Origin: Sphingomonas changnyeongensis
Lineage (GTDB): Bacteria > Pseudomonadota > Alphaproteobacteria > Sphingomonadales > Sphingomonadaceae
Direction of reading: 5' to 3'
DNA length: 64,000 bases
Assembly: GCF_009913435.1 (NCBI RefSeq)
Contig: NZ_CP047895.1
Coordinates: 2,116,501-2,180,500 of the forward strand
Shown: piece by piece, positions 7,495 to 15,631 of the stretch
Numbering within the stretch: the first letter of the stretch is position 1
Layout: the number at the start of each line of letters is the position of its first letter
Position numbers and translations under genes: made by a program
Notes under the pieces: generated by a model
What the model saw: the letters and a program-made list of their open reading frames with translations, nothing else
Told to the model about the DNA's origin: nothing
The model's database searches: none

Positions 7495-8313
7495 CTATGA
7501 AATCTTGATGCTCACGAATCCACGTGTATCCACCGGGACCGGCACCCACTCCGTTTCGCCTTTCTGGTGGTGCAACCCAAAGAATTGAACCGGGGCCTTG
7601 CCGCGGGGCTTCACACGGAACCTGAGCGGATGAGCAGGCGTGAGTGCACCGCCTAGAGGGCGAAACGAGATGCAACCAGCGGTGCCGCCGCTGCTCAGCG
7701 TGAACGCATCCTTATTGAAGCCGCCCATGAAAGGCTGCCCGTTGACCATCTCCCACTGTAGCTCTTCCTCGGGATTGCCCACGACAAGCGCGAAGTGGGG
7801 ATTTGGCTCCATCAGGTGCGACGCTTTGACCGTGATCTCGACAGAACCGTCAGCACCGTTGCTCTTGGCGTAACTCAGATTGGAGAAGCCGAGGTGCTGA
7901 GGCGTGAACGAGGCGTTCCCCTGGGTGACGCTGACAATCTGCGCAATCGCAGCATCCAAACCTACCGTGTGCATGTCAATAAAAAGGGTCTGTTTGAGGA
8001 CGGCCGGCATTTCGCTGCCGTCGATCCGCACCGGGACTATCCGCGTTCTGCCCTTAGAAGCCGAATAGAGGGCATTCTGCCACTCCAGCTTCACCATCCC
8101 GCTGGCAAGGCTATTCTTCGACACGAAGAAGAACACGAACTCAGGCGCCTCAAGTCCCTTGTTCATCTGGTCGATGATGCCGTCGCCGGGCTTAATCGAC
8201 CACGAATCGTAAAAGACTTGGTCCTGGCCGAAGATAGACGCCAGCTTTATCGCAACCGCCTCTACCAGCGGTTTGTCGTTGTGGTTGTGGCTAAGGAATA
8301 TCTTGTGAGGCAT
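7495..8313 (-). CDS. TIR-domain protein with beta-rich C-terminal domain, candidate defence effector
   Basis: Protein of 272 residues. Residues 1-125 form a TIR domain: KIFLSHNHND (beta-A), a BB-loop-like segment with WSIKPGDG near 38-45, and GMVKLEWQNAL, in which Glu77 aligns with the catalytic Glu of TIR NAD-hydrolases. Residues 150-272 are beta-rich with many Gly and Pro and match no domain I can name, so this may be a sensor or ligand-binding part. ATG at 8313 is preferred over 8340 because GGGAG lies 7 bases upstream. It is the last gene of the element, beside the tRNA, where defence cargo is often found. An NADase abortive-infection role is inferred from the TIR family; activity is not shown. 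Confidence 0.75.
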   Translation of the reverse strand: MPHKIFLSHNHNDKPLVEAVAIKLASIFGQDQVFYDSWSIKPGDGIIDQMNKGLEAPEFVFFFVSKNSLASGMVKLEWQNALYSASKGRTRIVPVRIDGSEMPAVLKQTLFIDMHTVGLDAAIAQIVSVTQGNASFTPQHLGFSNLSYAKSNGADGSVEITVKASHLMEPNPHFALVVGNPEEELQWEMVNGQPFMGGFNKDAFTLSSGGTAGCISFRPLGGALTPAHPLRFRVKPRGKAPVQFFGLHHQKGETEWVPVPVDTRGFVSIKIS

Positions 8314-8377
8314 CAACAGCTCCCGTCTCCCTGTAAACATAGGAAGCGAGCTTGCCTCTGAGAAGGCTCGGTTCGGC

Positions 8378-8467
8378 TGGCGGAAGAGGTGGGATTCGAA
8401 CCCACGGACGGGTTGCCCCGTCGCCGGTTTTCAAGACCGGTTCCTTAAACCACTCGGACACTCTTCC
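8378..8467 (-). tRNA. tRNA-Ser (anticodon UGA)
   Basis: Complete class II tRNA on the - strand with encoded CCA (8378-8380 on the + strand read TGG). The 7-bp acceptor stem is GGAAGAG/CTCTTCC. The anticodon stem is CCGGT/ACCGG around loop CTTGAAA, giving anticodon UGA. The long variable arm is GACGGGGCAACCCGTC, and the T-arm is GTGGG-TTCGAAT-CCCAC. It lies 65 bp from the TIR gene start and 124 bp from a second, broken tRNA-Ser 5' half, which suggests the intact copy came with the element. Confidence 0.95.
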
Positions 8468-8590
8468 CTACCGACGCGCGACCAGCAGCTTACGATCAGC
8501 TTACGGGCGGAACCGCCACCTGATTCGGACTGCTGCTAACCGGCTGTAACCCTTCTCCATTCTTGCACCTGCGGCGGCAAGGCCCAGCAG

Positions 8591-8630
8591 CTTTCAAGAC
8601 CGCTGCCTTAAACCACTCGGCCACCTGTCC
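8591..8630 (-). pseudogene. tRNA-Ser 5' half, truncated in anticodon loop (probable attachment site)
   Basis: Reading down from 8630 on the - strand gives GGACAGG (acceptor 5' side), a D-arm with GAGTGGTTTAAGG, then GGTCTTGAAA with the same UGA anticodon as the intact copy. Homology then stops: no variable arm, T-arm or matching CCTGTCC acceptor strand follows. D-arm and anticodon-loop blocks of 15 and 10 bases are shared with the intact tRNA. A crossover in the anticodon loop by a tyrosine recombinase would leave exactly this half. No gene is seen in the rest of 8468-8757, which also holds the repeated octamer AGCTTACG near 8488 and 8500. Confidence 0.7.
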
Positions 8631-8757
8631 GTTCTGGATGCCGCTTATCGCCGGCCGTCGCTGGCGAAAAGGGGAAACGTGCCGGGACGGGCGGTGGCGC
8701 GGGTGCGACGAGCCATCTTCGCGCCTGCCCGCTCCTGTGGCAGGGAAGGGGGAGGAG

Positions 8758-9912
8758 ATGGCGATGGATGGATCAAAGCGCAGAGCCGCACGGTTCTGGA
8801 TCGCGGGGCTGGCCGCGCTGGTGGCCGGGCCGGGCCTTGCCCAGCAGGCGACGGGGCCCGCCGCCATGCAGGTGCAGGCGGAGGATGAGGGGCAGGGCAC
8901 TGTTGCGGCACCGCCTCCCGTCGAAACCGCGCCTGCGGTCGAAGCGGGGTTTGCCGCCTTTCTCGCGCAGCTGCGCGCCCGCGCGCTGGCCGAGGGGGTG
9001 AGCGCACGCACGCTCGATGCCGTGCTGCCGACGCTCAGCTTCAACCCGCGCGTGGTCGAGCTGGACCGGTCGCAGCCCGGCGGCAATCCCGCCTCGACAG
9101 CACCTGCGGCGCGCATCCCGGCCTTTGCGCCCTATCGCGCGCGCCATGTCGACAGTGCGCGCATCACCCGCGGCCAGGCGCGCTATCAGGCGCTGACGCC
9201 CATCCTCAAGCGGATCGAGGCCGAGACCGGGGTTCCCGCGCCGGTGATCGTCGCGATCTGGGGGCATGAGACCAATTATGGCAGCTATACTGGCGGGTTC
9301 GATCTGCCCCGGTCGCTCGCCTCGCTGGCCTATGAAGGCCGGCGGCGGGAGCTGTTCACCGCCGAGCTGATCGCGACGCTGAAACTGATCGACCGGGGCG
9401 TCCCGCGCGAACGGATCAAGGGCAGCTGGGCGGGCGCGACCGGGCATCCGCAGTTCCTGCCCAGCGTCTATCTGCGCGTCGCGCGCGACGGCGATGGCGA
9501 CGGCCGGGCGGACATCTGGGGCAGCGAGGCCGATGCGCTCGCCTCCATCGCCGCCTATTTCGTCGATGCCGGCTGGCGGCGGGGCCGGCCCTGGGGCGTG
9601 CCGGCGAGCGCGCCGCCCTTTCTGGACCGGCAGGCGATCGCCGGGCGGCTGGAACCGCCGCGCTGCCCGCGCGTGCATGACCGGCACAGCCGCTGGCTGA
9701 CCGTGGCCGAATGGCGCGCGCGCGGCGTGGTGCAGACCGGCGGCCCCGCGCTGGCCGATGACGAGCTGGCGAGCCTGATCGAGCCCGACGGGCCGGGGGC
9801 ACCCGCTTATCTGCTGACCGGCAATTACCGCGTGATCCTCGACTATAATTGTTCGAACTTCTACGCGCTGTCGGTCGGCCTGCTGGCCGATGCGGTCGCG
9901 CCCGCGTCATGA
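8758..9912 (+). CDS. Lytic murein transglycosylase (MltB/SLT_2 type)
   Basis: Periplasmic lytic transglycosylase (384 residues) that cleaves peptidoglycan glycan strands to 1,6-anhydromuramoyl ends. ATG at 8758 follows GGGGGAGGAG; a Sec signal peptide spans about residues 8-29 (hydrophobic core [12 protein letters not shown], then LAQQA). The catalytic Glu is residue 171 in AIWGHETNYG, with SWAGATGHPQFLPS and DGDGDGRADIW typical of the SLT_2 fold. It lacks the lipobox of E. coli MltB, so it is probably soluble. It is the first core gene after the integrative element. A 72-bp gap separates it from tmk. Confidence 0.9.
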   Translation: MAMDGSKRRAARFWIAGLAALVAGPGLAQQATGPAAMQVQAEDEGQGTVAAPPPVETAPAVEAGFAAFLAQLRARALAEGVSARTLDAVLPTLSFNPRVVELDRSQPGGNPASTAPAARIPAFAPYRARHVDSARITRGQARYQALTPILKRIEAETGVPAPVIVAIWGHETNYGSYTGGFDLPRSLASLAYEGRRRELFTAELIATLKLIDRGVPRERIKGSWAGATGHPQFLPSVYLRVARDGDGDGRADIWGSEADALASIAAYFVDAGWRRGRPWGVPASAPPFLDRQAIAGRLEPPRCPRVHDRHSRWLTVAEWRARGVVQTGGPALADDELASLIEPDGPGAPAYLLTGNYRVILDYNCSNFYALSVGLLADAVAPAS

Positions 9913-9984
9913 TCCGTTCACCCTGCCCAGAGGTTCGATGCCCCGCCTGATCCGCCCGCCCTTATCCGCCATGTCGACGGGGCC

Positions 9985-10617
9985 ATGGTCATGACCGGCC
10001 GGTTCATCAGCCTGGAAGGCGGGGAAGGGGTCGGCAAATCCACCCAGCTGCTGCTGCTGGCCGAGGCGCTGAAGGCGCGCGGGCTGAGCGTCGTCACCAC
10101 GCGCGAGCCGGGCGGCACGCCGGGGGCAGAGGCGATCCGGGGGCTGTTGATGACCGGCGCGGTCGATCGCTGGTCCCCGCGCACCGAGGCGCTGCTGTTC
10201 GCCGCGGCGCGCGCCGACCATGTCGAACGGGTGATCCGCCCGGCGCTGGCGGCGGGATCATGGGTGTTGTGCGACCGGTTCATCGATTCCACCCGCGCCT
10301 ATCAGGGGGTGGCAGGCGGCCTGACCGATGACGAGATCCTGGCGCTGCACCGCGTCGGCAGTCAGGGGCTGATGCCCGACCGCACTTTGGTGCTGACCAT
10401 GCCGGTCGCCGCCGCCACGGCACGCATGGTCGCCCGCGACGGCGCGGATGCAGACCGGTTTGCCGCGCGCAGCGACGGGTTTCTTGACCGGGTGGCGGAT
10501 GCCTTTGTGGCCCTGGCCGCGCGTGAGCCGGAGCGGTTCCGGCTGGTCGCCGCCGATGGCCCGGCCGAGGCGGTGACCGCCCGGCTGGTCGCAGCGCTTG
10601 CCGATCTGACGTCATGA
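9985..10617 (+). CDS. tmk: Thymidylate kinase
   Basis: Phosphorylates dTMP to dTDP with ATP, an essential step in dTTP synthesis. The 210 residues carry the P-loop GGEGVGKST, the DR(F/Y) motif as DRFIDSTRAYQG, and an Arg/Asp-rich lid around ARDGADADRF. ATG 9985 is followed by a second ATG at 9991, so the exact start is open. It overlaps holB by four bases (ATGA), a common tmk-holB arrangement. Confidence 0.95.
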   Translation: MVMTGRFISLEGGEGVGKSTQLLLLAEALKARGLSVVTTREPGGTPGAEAIRGLLMTGAVDRWSPRTEALLFAAARADHVERVIRPALAAGSWVLCDRFIDSTRAYQGVAGGLTDDEILALHRVGSQGLMPDRTLVLTMPVAAATARMVARDGADADRFAARSDGFLDRVADAFVALAAREPERFRLVAADGPAEAVTARLVAALADLTS

Positions 10618-11606
10618 CGCCGCTGCTTGGCCATCAGGCCCAGATCGCCGCCTTTGTCGAGGCGATGCGCGGCGGCCGCCTGCACCATGCCTGGCTGCTC
10701 GCCGGGCCGAAGGGGGTGGGCAAGGGCGGCTTTGCACGGGCGGCCGCCGCGCGCCTGCTCGCCGAAGCGGCCGGCCCGCCGCCGGCTGGCGACGGGCTGG
10801 ACGTGCCCGCCGATCACCCGACCGCGCGGCTGATCGCCGCCGACGCGCATCCTGATTTCCGCGTGATCGAACGGCTGGCGCGCGAGGGGCGCGGCGAGGA
10901 ACTGGCGCGCAACATCAGCATCGACCAGATCCGGGCGCTGGTCCCGATGCTGGGCATGGCCCCGGCCTTGTCGACGCGGCGCGCGATCATCATCGATGCG
11001 GTCGACGATCTGGAACGCGCCGGGGCCAATGCCCTGCTCAAAAGCCTGGAGGAGCCGCCCGCTGGAACCATCTTCCTGCTGGTCAGCCATTCGCCGGGCC
11101 GGTTGCTGCCCACCATCAGGTCACGCTGCCGGATCCTGCGTTTTCAGGCGCTTGGCGATGACGTCATGACAGCAGCGCTCGCCGGGGCGCTGCCCGACGC
11201 CGCGCCGGACGAGCTGGCCGCGCTGGTGCGCGCGGGCGGCGGCGCGCCGGGGCAGGCGCTGCGCTTTGCCGGGCTGGATCTGGCCGGGCTGGACGCCGCA
11301 CTCGACCGGATTGCCGACACCGGCGATCCCCGCAATGCGGAGCGGCTGGCGCTCGCCAAGGCGCTGTCGGCCAAGGCGGTGCAGCCGCGCTATCAGGCGT
11401 TTCTCGAACGCGCGCCCGCCTTTCTCGTCGAACGCGCCCGCACCGCGCGCGGCGCGCAGCTGGACGCGATCCTGACCGAATGGGAACGGGCGCGCGATCT
11501 GGCGGCCAGCGCGCTGCCGCTGTCGCTCGACCCGCAGGCAACGGTTTTCCAGCTGTGCGGGCATGTGGCCGCGCTTGCCCGGACGCGCGCACACGCTAAA
11601 GGCTGA
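10614..11606 (+). CDS. holB: DNA polymerase III subunit delta'
   Basis: Clamp-loader subunit (330 residues) of the replicative polymerase. The opening LLGHQAQIAAFVEAM is followed by LHHAWLLAGPKGVGKGGFA (an atypical P-loop), a DLERAGANALLKSLEEPP segment and a C-terminal helical collar. The region around residue 45-75 lacks the zinc-binding cysteines seen in many DnaX-type proteins, as usual for HolB in this group. It overlaps tmk (ATGA) and is followed 5 bp later by metG, so all three are likely one operon. Confidence 0.92.
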   Translation: MTPLLGHQAQIAAFVEAMRGGRLHHAWLLAGPKGVGKGGFARAAAARLLAEAAGPPPAGDGLDVPADHPTARLIAADAHPDFRVIERLAREGRGEELARNISIDQIRALVPMLGMAPALSTRRAIIIDAVDDLERAGANALLKSLEEPPAGTIFLLVSHSPGRLLPTIRSRCRILRFQALGDDVMTAALAGALPDAAPDELAALVRAGGGAPGQALRFAGLDLAGLDAALDRIADTGDPRNAERLALAKALSAKAVQPRYQAFLERAPAFLVERARTARGAQLDAILTEWERARDLAASALPLSLDPQATVFQLCGHVAALARTRAHAKG

Positions 11607-11611
11607 CGGCC

Positions 11612-13153
11612 ATGGCCAAGCCTTTCTACATCACCACCGCGATCAGCTATCCCAATGGCCGTCCCCATATCGGCCATGCCTATGAAGCGATCGCCGCCGA
11701 TGCCGTCGCCCGGTTCCAGCGCATGTCGGGCCGCGACGTCTTCTTCCAGACCGGCACCGACGAACATGGGCTTAAAATGGTCCAGACGGCGCGCGACAAG
11801 GGCGTTGACGTGTCCGCGCTTGCTGATGAAATGTCGTGTTATTTCAAGGCAATGTGCGATGCTCTGAACATTTCCTATGATCGATTCATCCGCACCACCG
11901 AGCCGGATCATCACGCCGCGAGCCAGGCGATCTGGAACGCGATGGCGGCGCGCGGCGACCTGTATCTCGGGCGTTACGAGGGCTGGTATTCGGTCCGCGA
12001 CGAAGCCTTTTACGATGAAAAGGAACTGGTCGACGGGGAAGGGGGCGTCCGCCTGTCGCCACAGGGCACCCCGGTTGAATGGACGGTCGAGGAAAGCTGG
12101 TTCTTCCGCCTGTCGCGCTATCAGGACCAGCTGCTCGCGCTTTACCGCGACAATCCCGATTTCATCCGCCCGGAAGCGCGCCGCAACGAGGTGATCCGCT
12201 TTGTCGAGGCCGGGCTGGCCGACCTGTCGGTGTCGCGCACCAGCTTCGACTGGGGCGTGAAGGTGCCGGGGGCCGAGGGCCATGTGATGTATGTGTGGGT
12301 GGATGCGCTCACCAACTATCTGACCGGCGCCGGTTATCCCGATGCCGGCTATGACGCGCGCTGGCCGGCTGACCTGCATGTGATCGGCAAGGATATTGTG
12401 CGTTTCCACGCCGTTTACTGGCCGGCGTTCCTGCTGTCGGCGGGGATTAAGCTGCCGCATCAGGTGTTCGGGCATGGCTTCCTGCTCCACCGCGGCGAGA
12501 AGATGTCGAAATCGCTCGGCAATGTGGTCGATCCGCTCGACCTTGCCGAACGCTTCGGGATCGACGGATTGCGCTATTTCCTGCTGCGCGAGGTCGTGTT
12601 CGGCCAGGATGGCAGCTATTCGGCCGAAGCGATCGTCACCCGCGTGAATGCCGATCTGGCCAACAGCTTCGGCAATCTCGCGCAGCGGGTGCTGAGCTTC
12701 ATCGCCAAAAATCTGGGCCGGGTACCGGCGGCCGGGCGCGGCGATCCGGCTGATGATGCTTTGCTCGATCTGGTCGCACAGGCGGCGCGGCGCGACGTGC
12801 CGGCGGCCTTTGCCGATCTGGCGCTGTCACAGGCGTGCGAGGCATGGATGCGCGGCGTGTTCGCGTGCAACCAATATGTCGACGCCCAGGCACCCTGGGC
12901 GCTGCGCAAGACCGATCCGGAGCGGATGGAGGCGGTGCTGCGCACGCTGCTGCTGGCGCTGCGCGAACTGGCGATCGCGATCCGGCCGGTCATCCCCGGC
13001 TCGGCCGACCGGCTGCTTGACCTGCTGGGCGTTGCCGCCGACCGGCGTGGCTATGCCGATCTGCCCGATCGGGACTGGCTGGACAGCACGGTTCTTGCCC
13101 CGCCCAGCCCGATCTTTCCCCGGCTGGAGCTGCCGGCCGAAGGCGAGGCGTGA
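11612..13153 (+). CDS. metG: Methionyl-tRNA synthetase
   Basis: Charges tRNA-Met with methionine. The 513-residue protein has the class I signature as PNGRPHIGHAYEA, the TGTDEHG pocket, and KMSKSLGNV, followed by an anticodon-binding helical domain. It is the short form without a C-terminal tRNA-binding domain. ATG 11612 follows the holB stop by five bases. tatD follows with a 12-bp gap, completing the tmk-holB-metG-tatD cluster that is widely conserved in alphaproteobacteria. Confidence 0.96.
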   Translation: MAKPFYITTAISYPNGRPHIGHAYEAIAADAVARFQRMSGRDVFFQTGTDEHGLKMVQTARDKGVDVSALADEMSCYFKAMCDALNISYDRFIRTTEPDHHAASQAIWNAMAARGDLYLGRYEGWYSVRDEAFYDEKELVDGEGGVRLSPQGTPVEWTVEESWFFRLSRYQDQLLALYRDNPDFIRPEARRNEVIRFVEAGLADLSVSRTSFDWGVKVPGAEGHVMYVWVDALTNYLTGAGYPDAGYDARWPADLHVIGKDIVRFHAVYWPAFLLSAGIKLPHQVFGHGFLLHRGEKMSKSLGNVVDPLDLAERFGIDGLRYFLLREVVFGQDGSYSAEAIVTRVNADLANSFGNLAQRVLSFIAKNLGRVPAAGRGDPADDALLDLVAQAARRDVPAAFADLALSQACEAWMRGVFACNQYVDAQAPWALRKTDPERMEAVLRTLLLALRELAIAIRPVIPGSADRLLDLLGVAADRRGYADLPDRDWLDSTVLAPPSPIFPRLELPAEGEA

Positions 13154-13165
13154 CGGGGAGGCGTG

Positions 13166-13945
13166 ATGCAGCTTACCGACAGCCACTGCCATCTGAACTA
13201 TGAAGGGCTGGTCGAGGATCAGGCCGGGGTCATTGCCCGCGCCCGGGCGGCGGGCGTGGCGACGATGCTCAACATCTCGACGCGCGCGCGCGAATGGGAC
13301 GATGTGATCGGGGTTGCCGAGCGCCATGACCATATCTGGGCCAGTATCGGCATCCACCCGCATGAGGCCGATGCGCATCCCGATGTCGACACCGACCGGC
13401 TGATCGCGCGGGCCGCGCACCCCCGGGTGGTGGCGATCGGTGAAACCGGCCTCGATTATTATTACGACCATAGCGACCGCGCGCGGCAGCAGGACAGTTT
13501 CCGCGCCCATATCGCCGCAGCCCGGCAGACGGGCCTGCCGGTCATCGTTCACACCCGCGATGCGGAGGAAGACAGTCACCGGCTGATCGCCGACGAAATG
13601 GCGGCGGGCGACTATCGCGGGGTCATTCACTGCTTCACCGCCAGCCGCGATTTTGCGGTGCGGATGCTCGATCTTGGCTTCTACATCTCGCTGTCGGGGA
13701 TCGTGACGTTCAAGAACGCCCGCGACCTGCAGGAAACGGCGCGGATGATCCCCGAAGACCGGCTGCTGATCGAAACCGATGCGCCGTTCCTCGCCCCGGT
13801 GCCGCATCGCGGAAAGCCGTGCGAGCCGGCGTTCGTGGCCGATACCGCGCGGTTCCTGGCGGCGCTGCGCGGCACCGAAGCTGAGGCGCTGGCCGAGGCG
13901 ACGACCGCAAACTTTCATCGGCTGTTTACCAAGGCTGCGCGGTGA
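13166..13945 (+). CDS. tatD: TatD-family metal-dependent DNase/hydrolase
   Basis: TIM-barrel metallohydrolase (259 residues) of the TatD/YcfH family. Metal ligands are visible in DSHCHLNYEG, in GETGLDYYYDHS, in VIVHTRDAEED and in HCFTAS, with ETDAPFLAP near residue 202. ATG 13166 is chosen over the adjacent GTG 13163 because of its spacing from GGGGAGG. It overlaps the next gene (GTGA). The cellular role is probably DNA repair or RNA/DNA processing. Confidence 0.93.
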   Translation: MQLTDSHCHLNYEGLVEDQAGVIARARAAGVATMLNISTRAREWDDVIGVAERHDHIWASIGIHPHEADAHPDVDTDRLIARAAHPRVVAIGETGLDYYYDHSDRARQQDSFRAHIAAARQTGLPVIVHTRDAEEDSHRLIADEMAAGDYRGVIHCFTASRDFAVRMLDLGFYISLSGIVTFKNARDLQETARMIPEDRLLIETDAPFLAPVPHRGKPCEPAFVADTARFLAALRGTEAEALAEATTANFHRLFTKAAR

Positions 13946-14724
13946 AGGTCACCATCCTCGGCTGCGGCACGTCATCGGGCGTGCCGCGCATCGGCGAGGA
14001 TGGCAGCGATGGCGACTGGGGCGCCTGCGATCCGGCCGAGCCGCGCAACCGCCGTCGCCGCGTGTCGATCCTCGTTGAAAGCGGCGACACGCGCATTCTG
14101 GTCGACACGACACCCGACCTCAGGATGCAGCTGCTGGATGCCGGCATCGGCTGGCTGAGCGCGGTCATCTGGACGCATGACCATGCCGACCATGTCCACG
14201 GCCTCGATGATCTGCGGCCGCTGTTCCACCGCATGGGCCGGCCCGTTTCCGGCTATGCGCGGCCTGAAACGGCAGCGGTGCTGCACCGGCGCTTCGGCTA
14301 TGTTTTCGCCGGCGAGCCGGGCTATCCGGCGATTGCGACGCTCGGCAATCTGGATGACGACATGATGATCGGCGACATCCGGCTGCGCGCCGTCGATCAG
14401 CCCCATGGCGCGATCACCTCCGCCGGCCTGCGGTTCGACAGCCGGGGAAAATCAATCGTCTACGCCACAGATTTCAACCGCATGACCGATGAAATGCATA
14501 ATCTGTACGAGCAGTGCGATCTCTGGATTGTCGATGCCCTGCGCCGCGCGCCGCACCCGACCCATGCCCATCTGGACGATGTGCTGCGCTGGATCGGGCA
14601 GGTCAGGCCGGGCCGGGCCTTGCTGACCCATATGGACAACTCGATGGATTACCGGACGCTGTGTGCCGAGCTGCCCGAAGGCGTGATGCCGGCCCATGAC
14701 GGCCAGCAGCTGGTGATCGCATGA
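13942..14724 (+). CDS. Metallo-beta-lactamase-fold hydrolase (PhnP-like)
   Basis: MBL-fold hydrolase of 260 residues with the metal-binding THDHADHVHG motif near residue 75 and further His/Asp ligands downstream (YATDFN, LLTHMDNSMD). Such proteins act as phosphodiesterases, with PhnP (cyclic phosphate hydrolase) as the best-known relative. The start is GTG 13942 in a GTGA overlap with tatD, and the stop overlaps the retropepsin gene (ATGA). The substrate cannot be told from sequence. Confidence 0.9.
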   Translation: MKVTILGCGTSSGVPRIGEDGSDGDWGACDPAEPRNRRRRVSILVESGDTRILVDTTPDLRMQLLDAGIGWLSAVIWTHDHADHVHGLDDLRPLFHRMGRPVSGYARPETAAVLHRRFGYVFAGEPGYPAIATLGNLDDDMMIGDIRLRAVDQPHGAITSAGLRFDSRGKSIVYATDFNRMTDEMHNLYEQCDLWIVDALRRAPHPTHAHLDDVLRWIGQVRPGRALLTHMDNSMDYRTLCAELPEGVMPAHDGQQLVIA

Positions 14725-15407
14725 GCGGCGATCACTCTGCGCAGCTTGCCGGCGCGCTGCTGATGCTCATGCTGGTCGGATCGGGCCTGATCGCGCGGCG
14801 GGTGCCGTTCGGATCGCTGGCACGGATGGCGGCAGGCTGGCTGCTGATCATCGGCGCGGTGCTGGTTGCCGCCAGCTACAGGGCCGAGCTGAAAAGTCTG
14901 GCTGGCCGCGTGCTCGGCGACCTGTCGGGCGAACATGGCCGCACGGTCGGCGGCACGCTCAGGATCCCGATGGCGGATGACGGGCATTTCTGGGTGCGGG
15001 CGCGGGTCAATGGCACCGAACAGCGCTTCCTGATCGACAGCGGCGCAACGCGCACCGCCATGGGGCTGAACCAGGCACGCGCCGCCGGGCTCGACATTGC
15101 GCAGAGCGGGTTTCCGGTCGTGCTGGCGACGGCCAATGGCCGGGTCGAAGCGCGGCGGGCCCGGATTGCCGAGTTGCGGCTTGGCCCGATTGTCGCGCGC
15201 GATCTCGCGGCGGTGGTGTCGCCGGCCTTTGGCGACACCAATGTGCTGGGCATGAACTTTCTGTCGTCGCTGGCGTCGTGGCGCGTCGAAGGGCGCACAT
15301 TGATCCTGGAGCCCGAGCGGACCGTTGGCGCGGCCGAGGGGCCTGATGCCGGCCTCCAATCGGATCATATTTTACATAATGTATATTATCGGGATATTTT
15401 CATGTAG
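14721..15407 (+). CDS. Membrane-anchored retropepsin-like aspartic protease
   Basis: Protein of 228 residues with two N-terminal membrane helices (about 10-25 and 35-52) and a clan AA protease domain with the active site FLIDSGATRTAM near residue 106. This matches the TIGR02281 family found after the tatD/MBL pair in alphaproteobacteria. After LEPERTVGAAEG the last 25 codons read into the A/T-rich dif-like site (15369-15396), so the native C-terminus may have ended earlier. The following DNA is an accessory island. Confidence 0.85.
   Translation: MSGDHSAQLAGALLMLMLVGSGLIARRVPFGSLARMAAGWLLIIGAVLVAASYRAELKSLAGRVLGDLSGEHGRTVGGTLRIPMADDGHFWVRARVNGTEQRFLIDSGATRTAMGLNQARAAGLDIAQSGFPVVLATANGRVEARRARIAELRLGPIVARDLAAVVSPAFGDTNVLGMNFLSSLASWRVEGRTLILEPERTVGAAEGPDAGLQSDHILHNVYYRDIFM
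15369..15396. other. dif-like XerC/XerD recombination site
   Basis: Bases 15375-15389 read CATAATGTATATTAT, identical to the core of the E. coli dif site (end of XerC arm, 6-bp centre TGTATA, start of XerD arm). Read as a 28-mer, the left arm is ATTTTACATAA and the right arm TTATCGGGATA; the outer right arm diverges from the E. coli form. It is a strikingly A/T-rich patch in a high-GC region. Core genes to the left are all on + and most to the right are on -. GGGNAGGG (KOPS-like) octamers point towards this site from both sides with one exception found. Confidence 0.75.
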
Positions 15408-15411
15408 GAGA

Positions 15412-15450
15412 AACGCTCAAATGTCCGGATCCTGCAACGCTCAAATGTCC
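15412..15450. repeat. Two 15-bp direct repeats at island edge
   Basis: AACGCTCAAATGTCC occurs at 15412-15426 and again at 15436-15450, a 24-base period. It lies 16 bp from the dif-like site at the start of the accessory island. Such short direct repeats resemble transposase-binding sites at the ends of some IS families, but no matching transposase remains. The rest of 15451-15631 holds only small ORFs without recognised similarity. Confidence 0.7.
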
Positions 15451-15631
15451 CTTTTCGAGCGGCGGCAGCCAGCCGGCGGTTCGAAGGGATCGAACGATGC
15501 GTTGCCCGCCCGAGCGACTGTCGCAACTTCTCACCGGCGTTCTCAAGCGCGAGATAAAGTACACCCGAGCAGCAGACGTCCTTGGTGTCTCTATAGACCA
15601 GAAGACGGGTTATGTGACAGGATGAGGATCG

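Noticed and set aside
9921..9928. KOPS-like octamer in the wrong orientation left of dif
   Set aside because: One exception among about eleven octamers does not overturn the polarity switch; noted for honesty.
15497..15625. 42-residue ORF (MRCPPERLSQLL...)
   Set aside because: Protein-like in part, but no SD, no known family, and it lies in a remnant zone between repeats and a broken resolvase.
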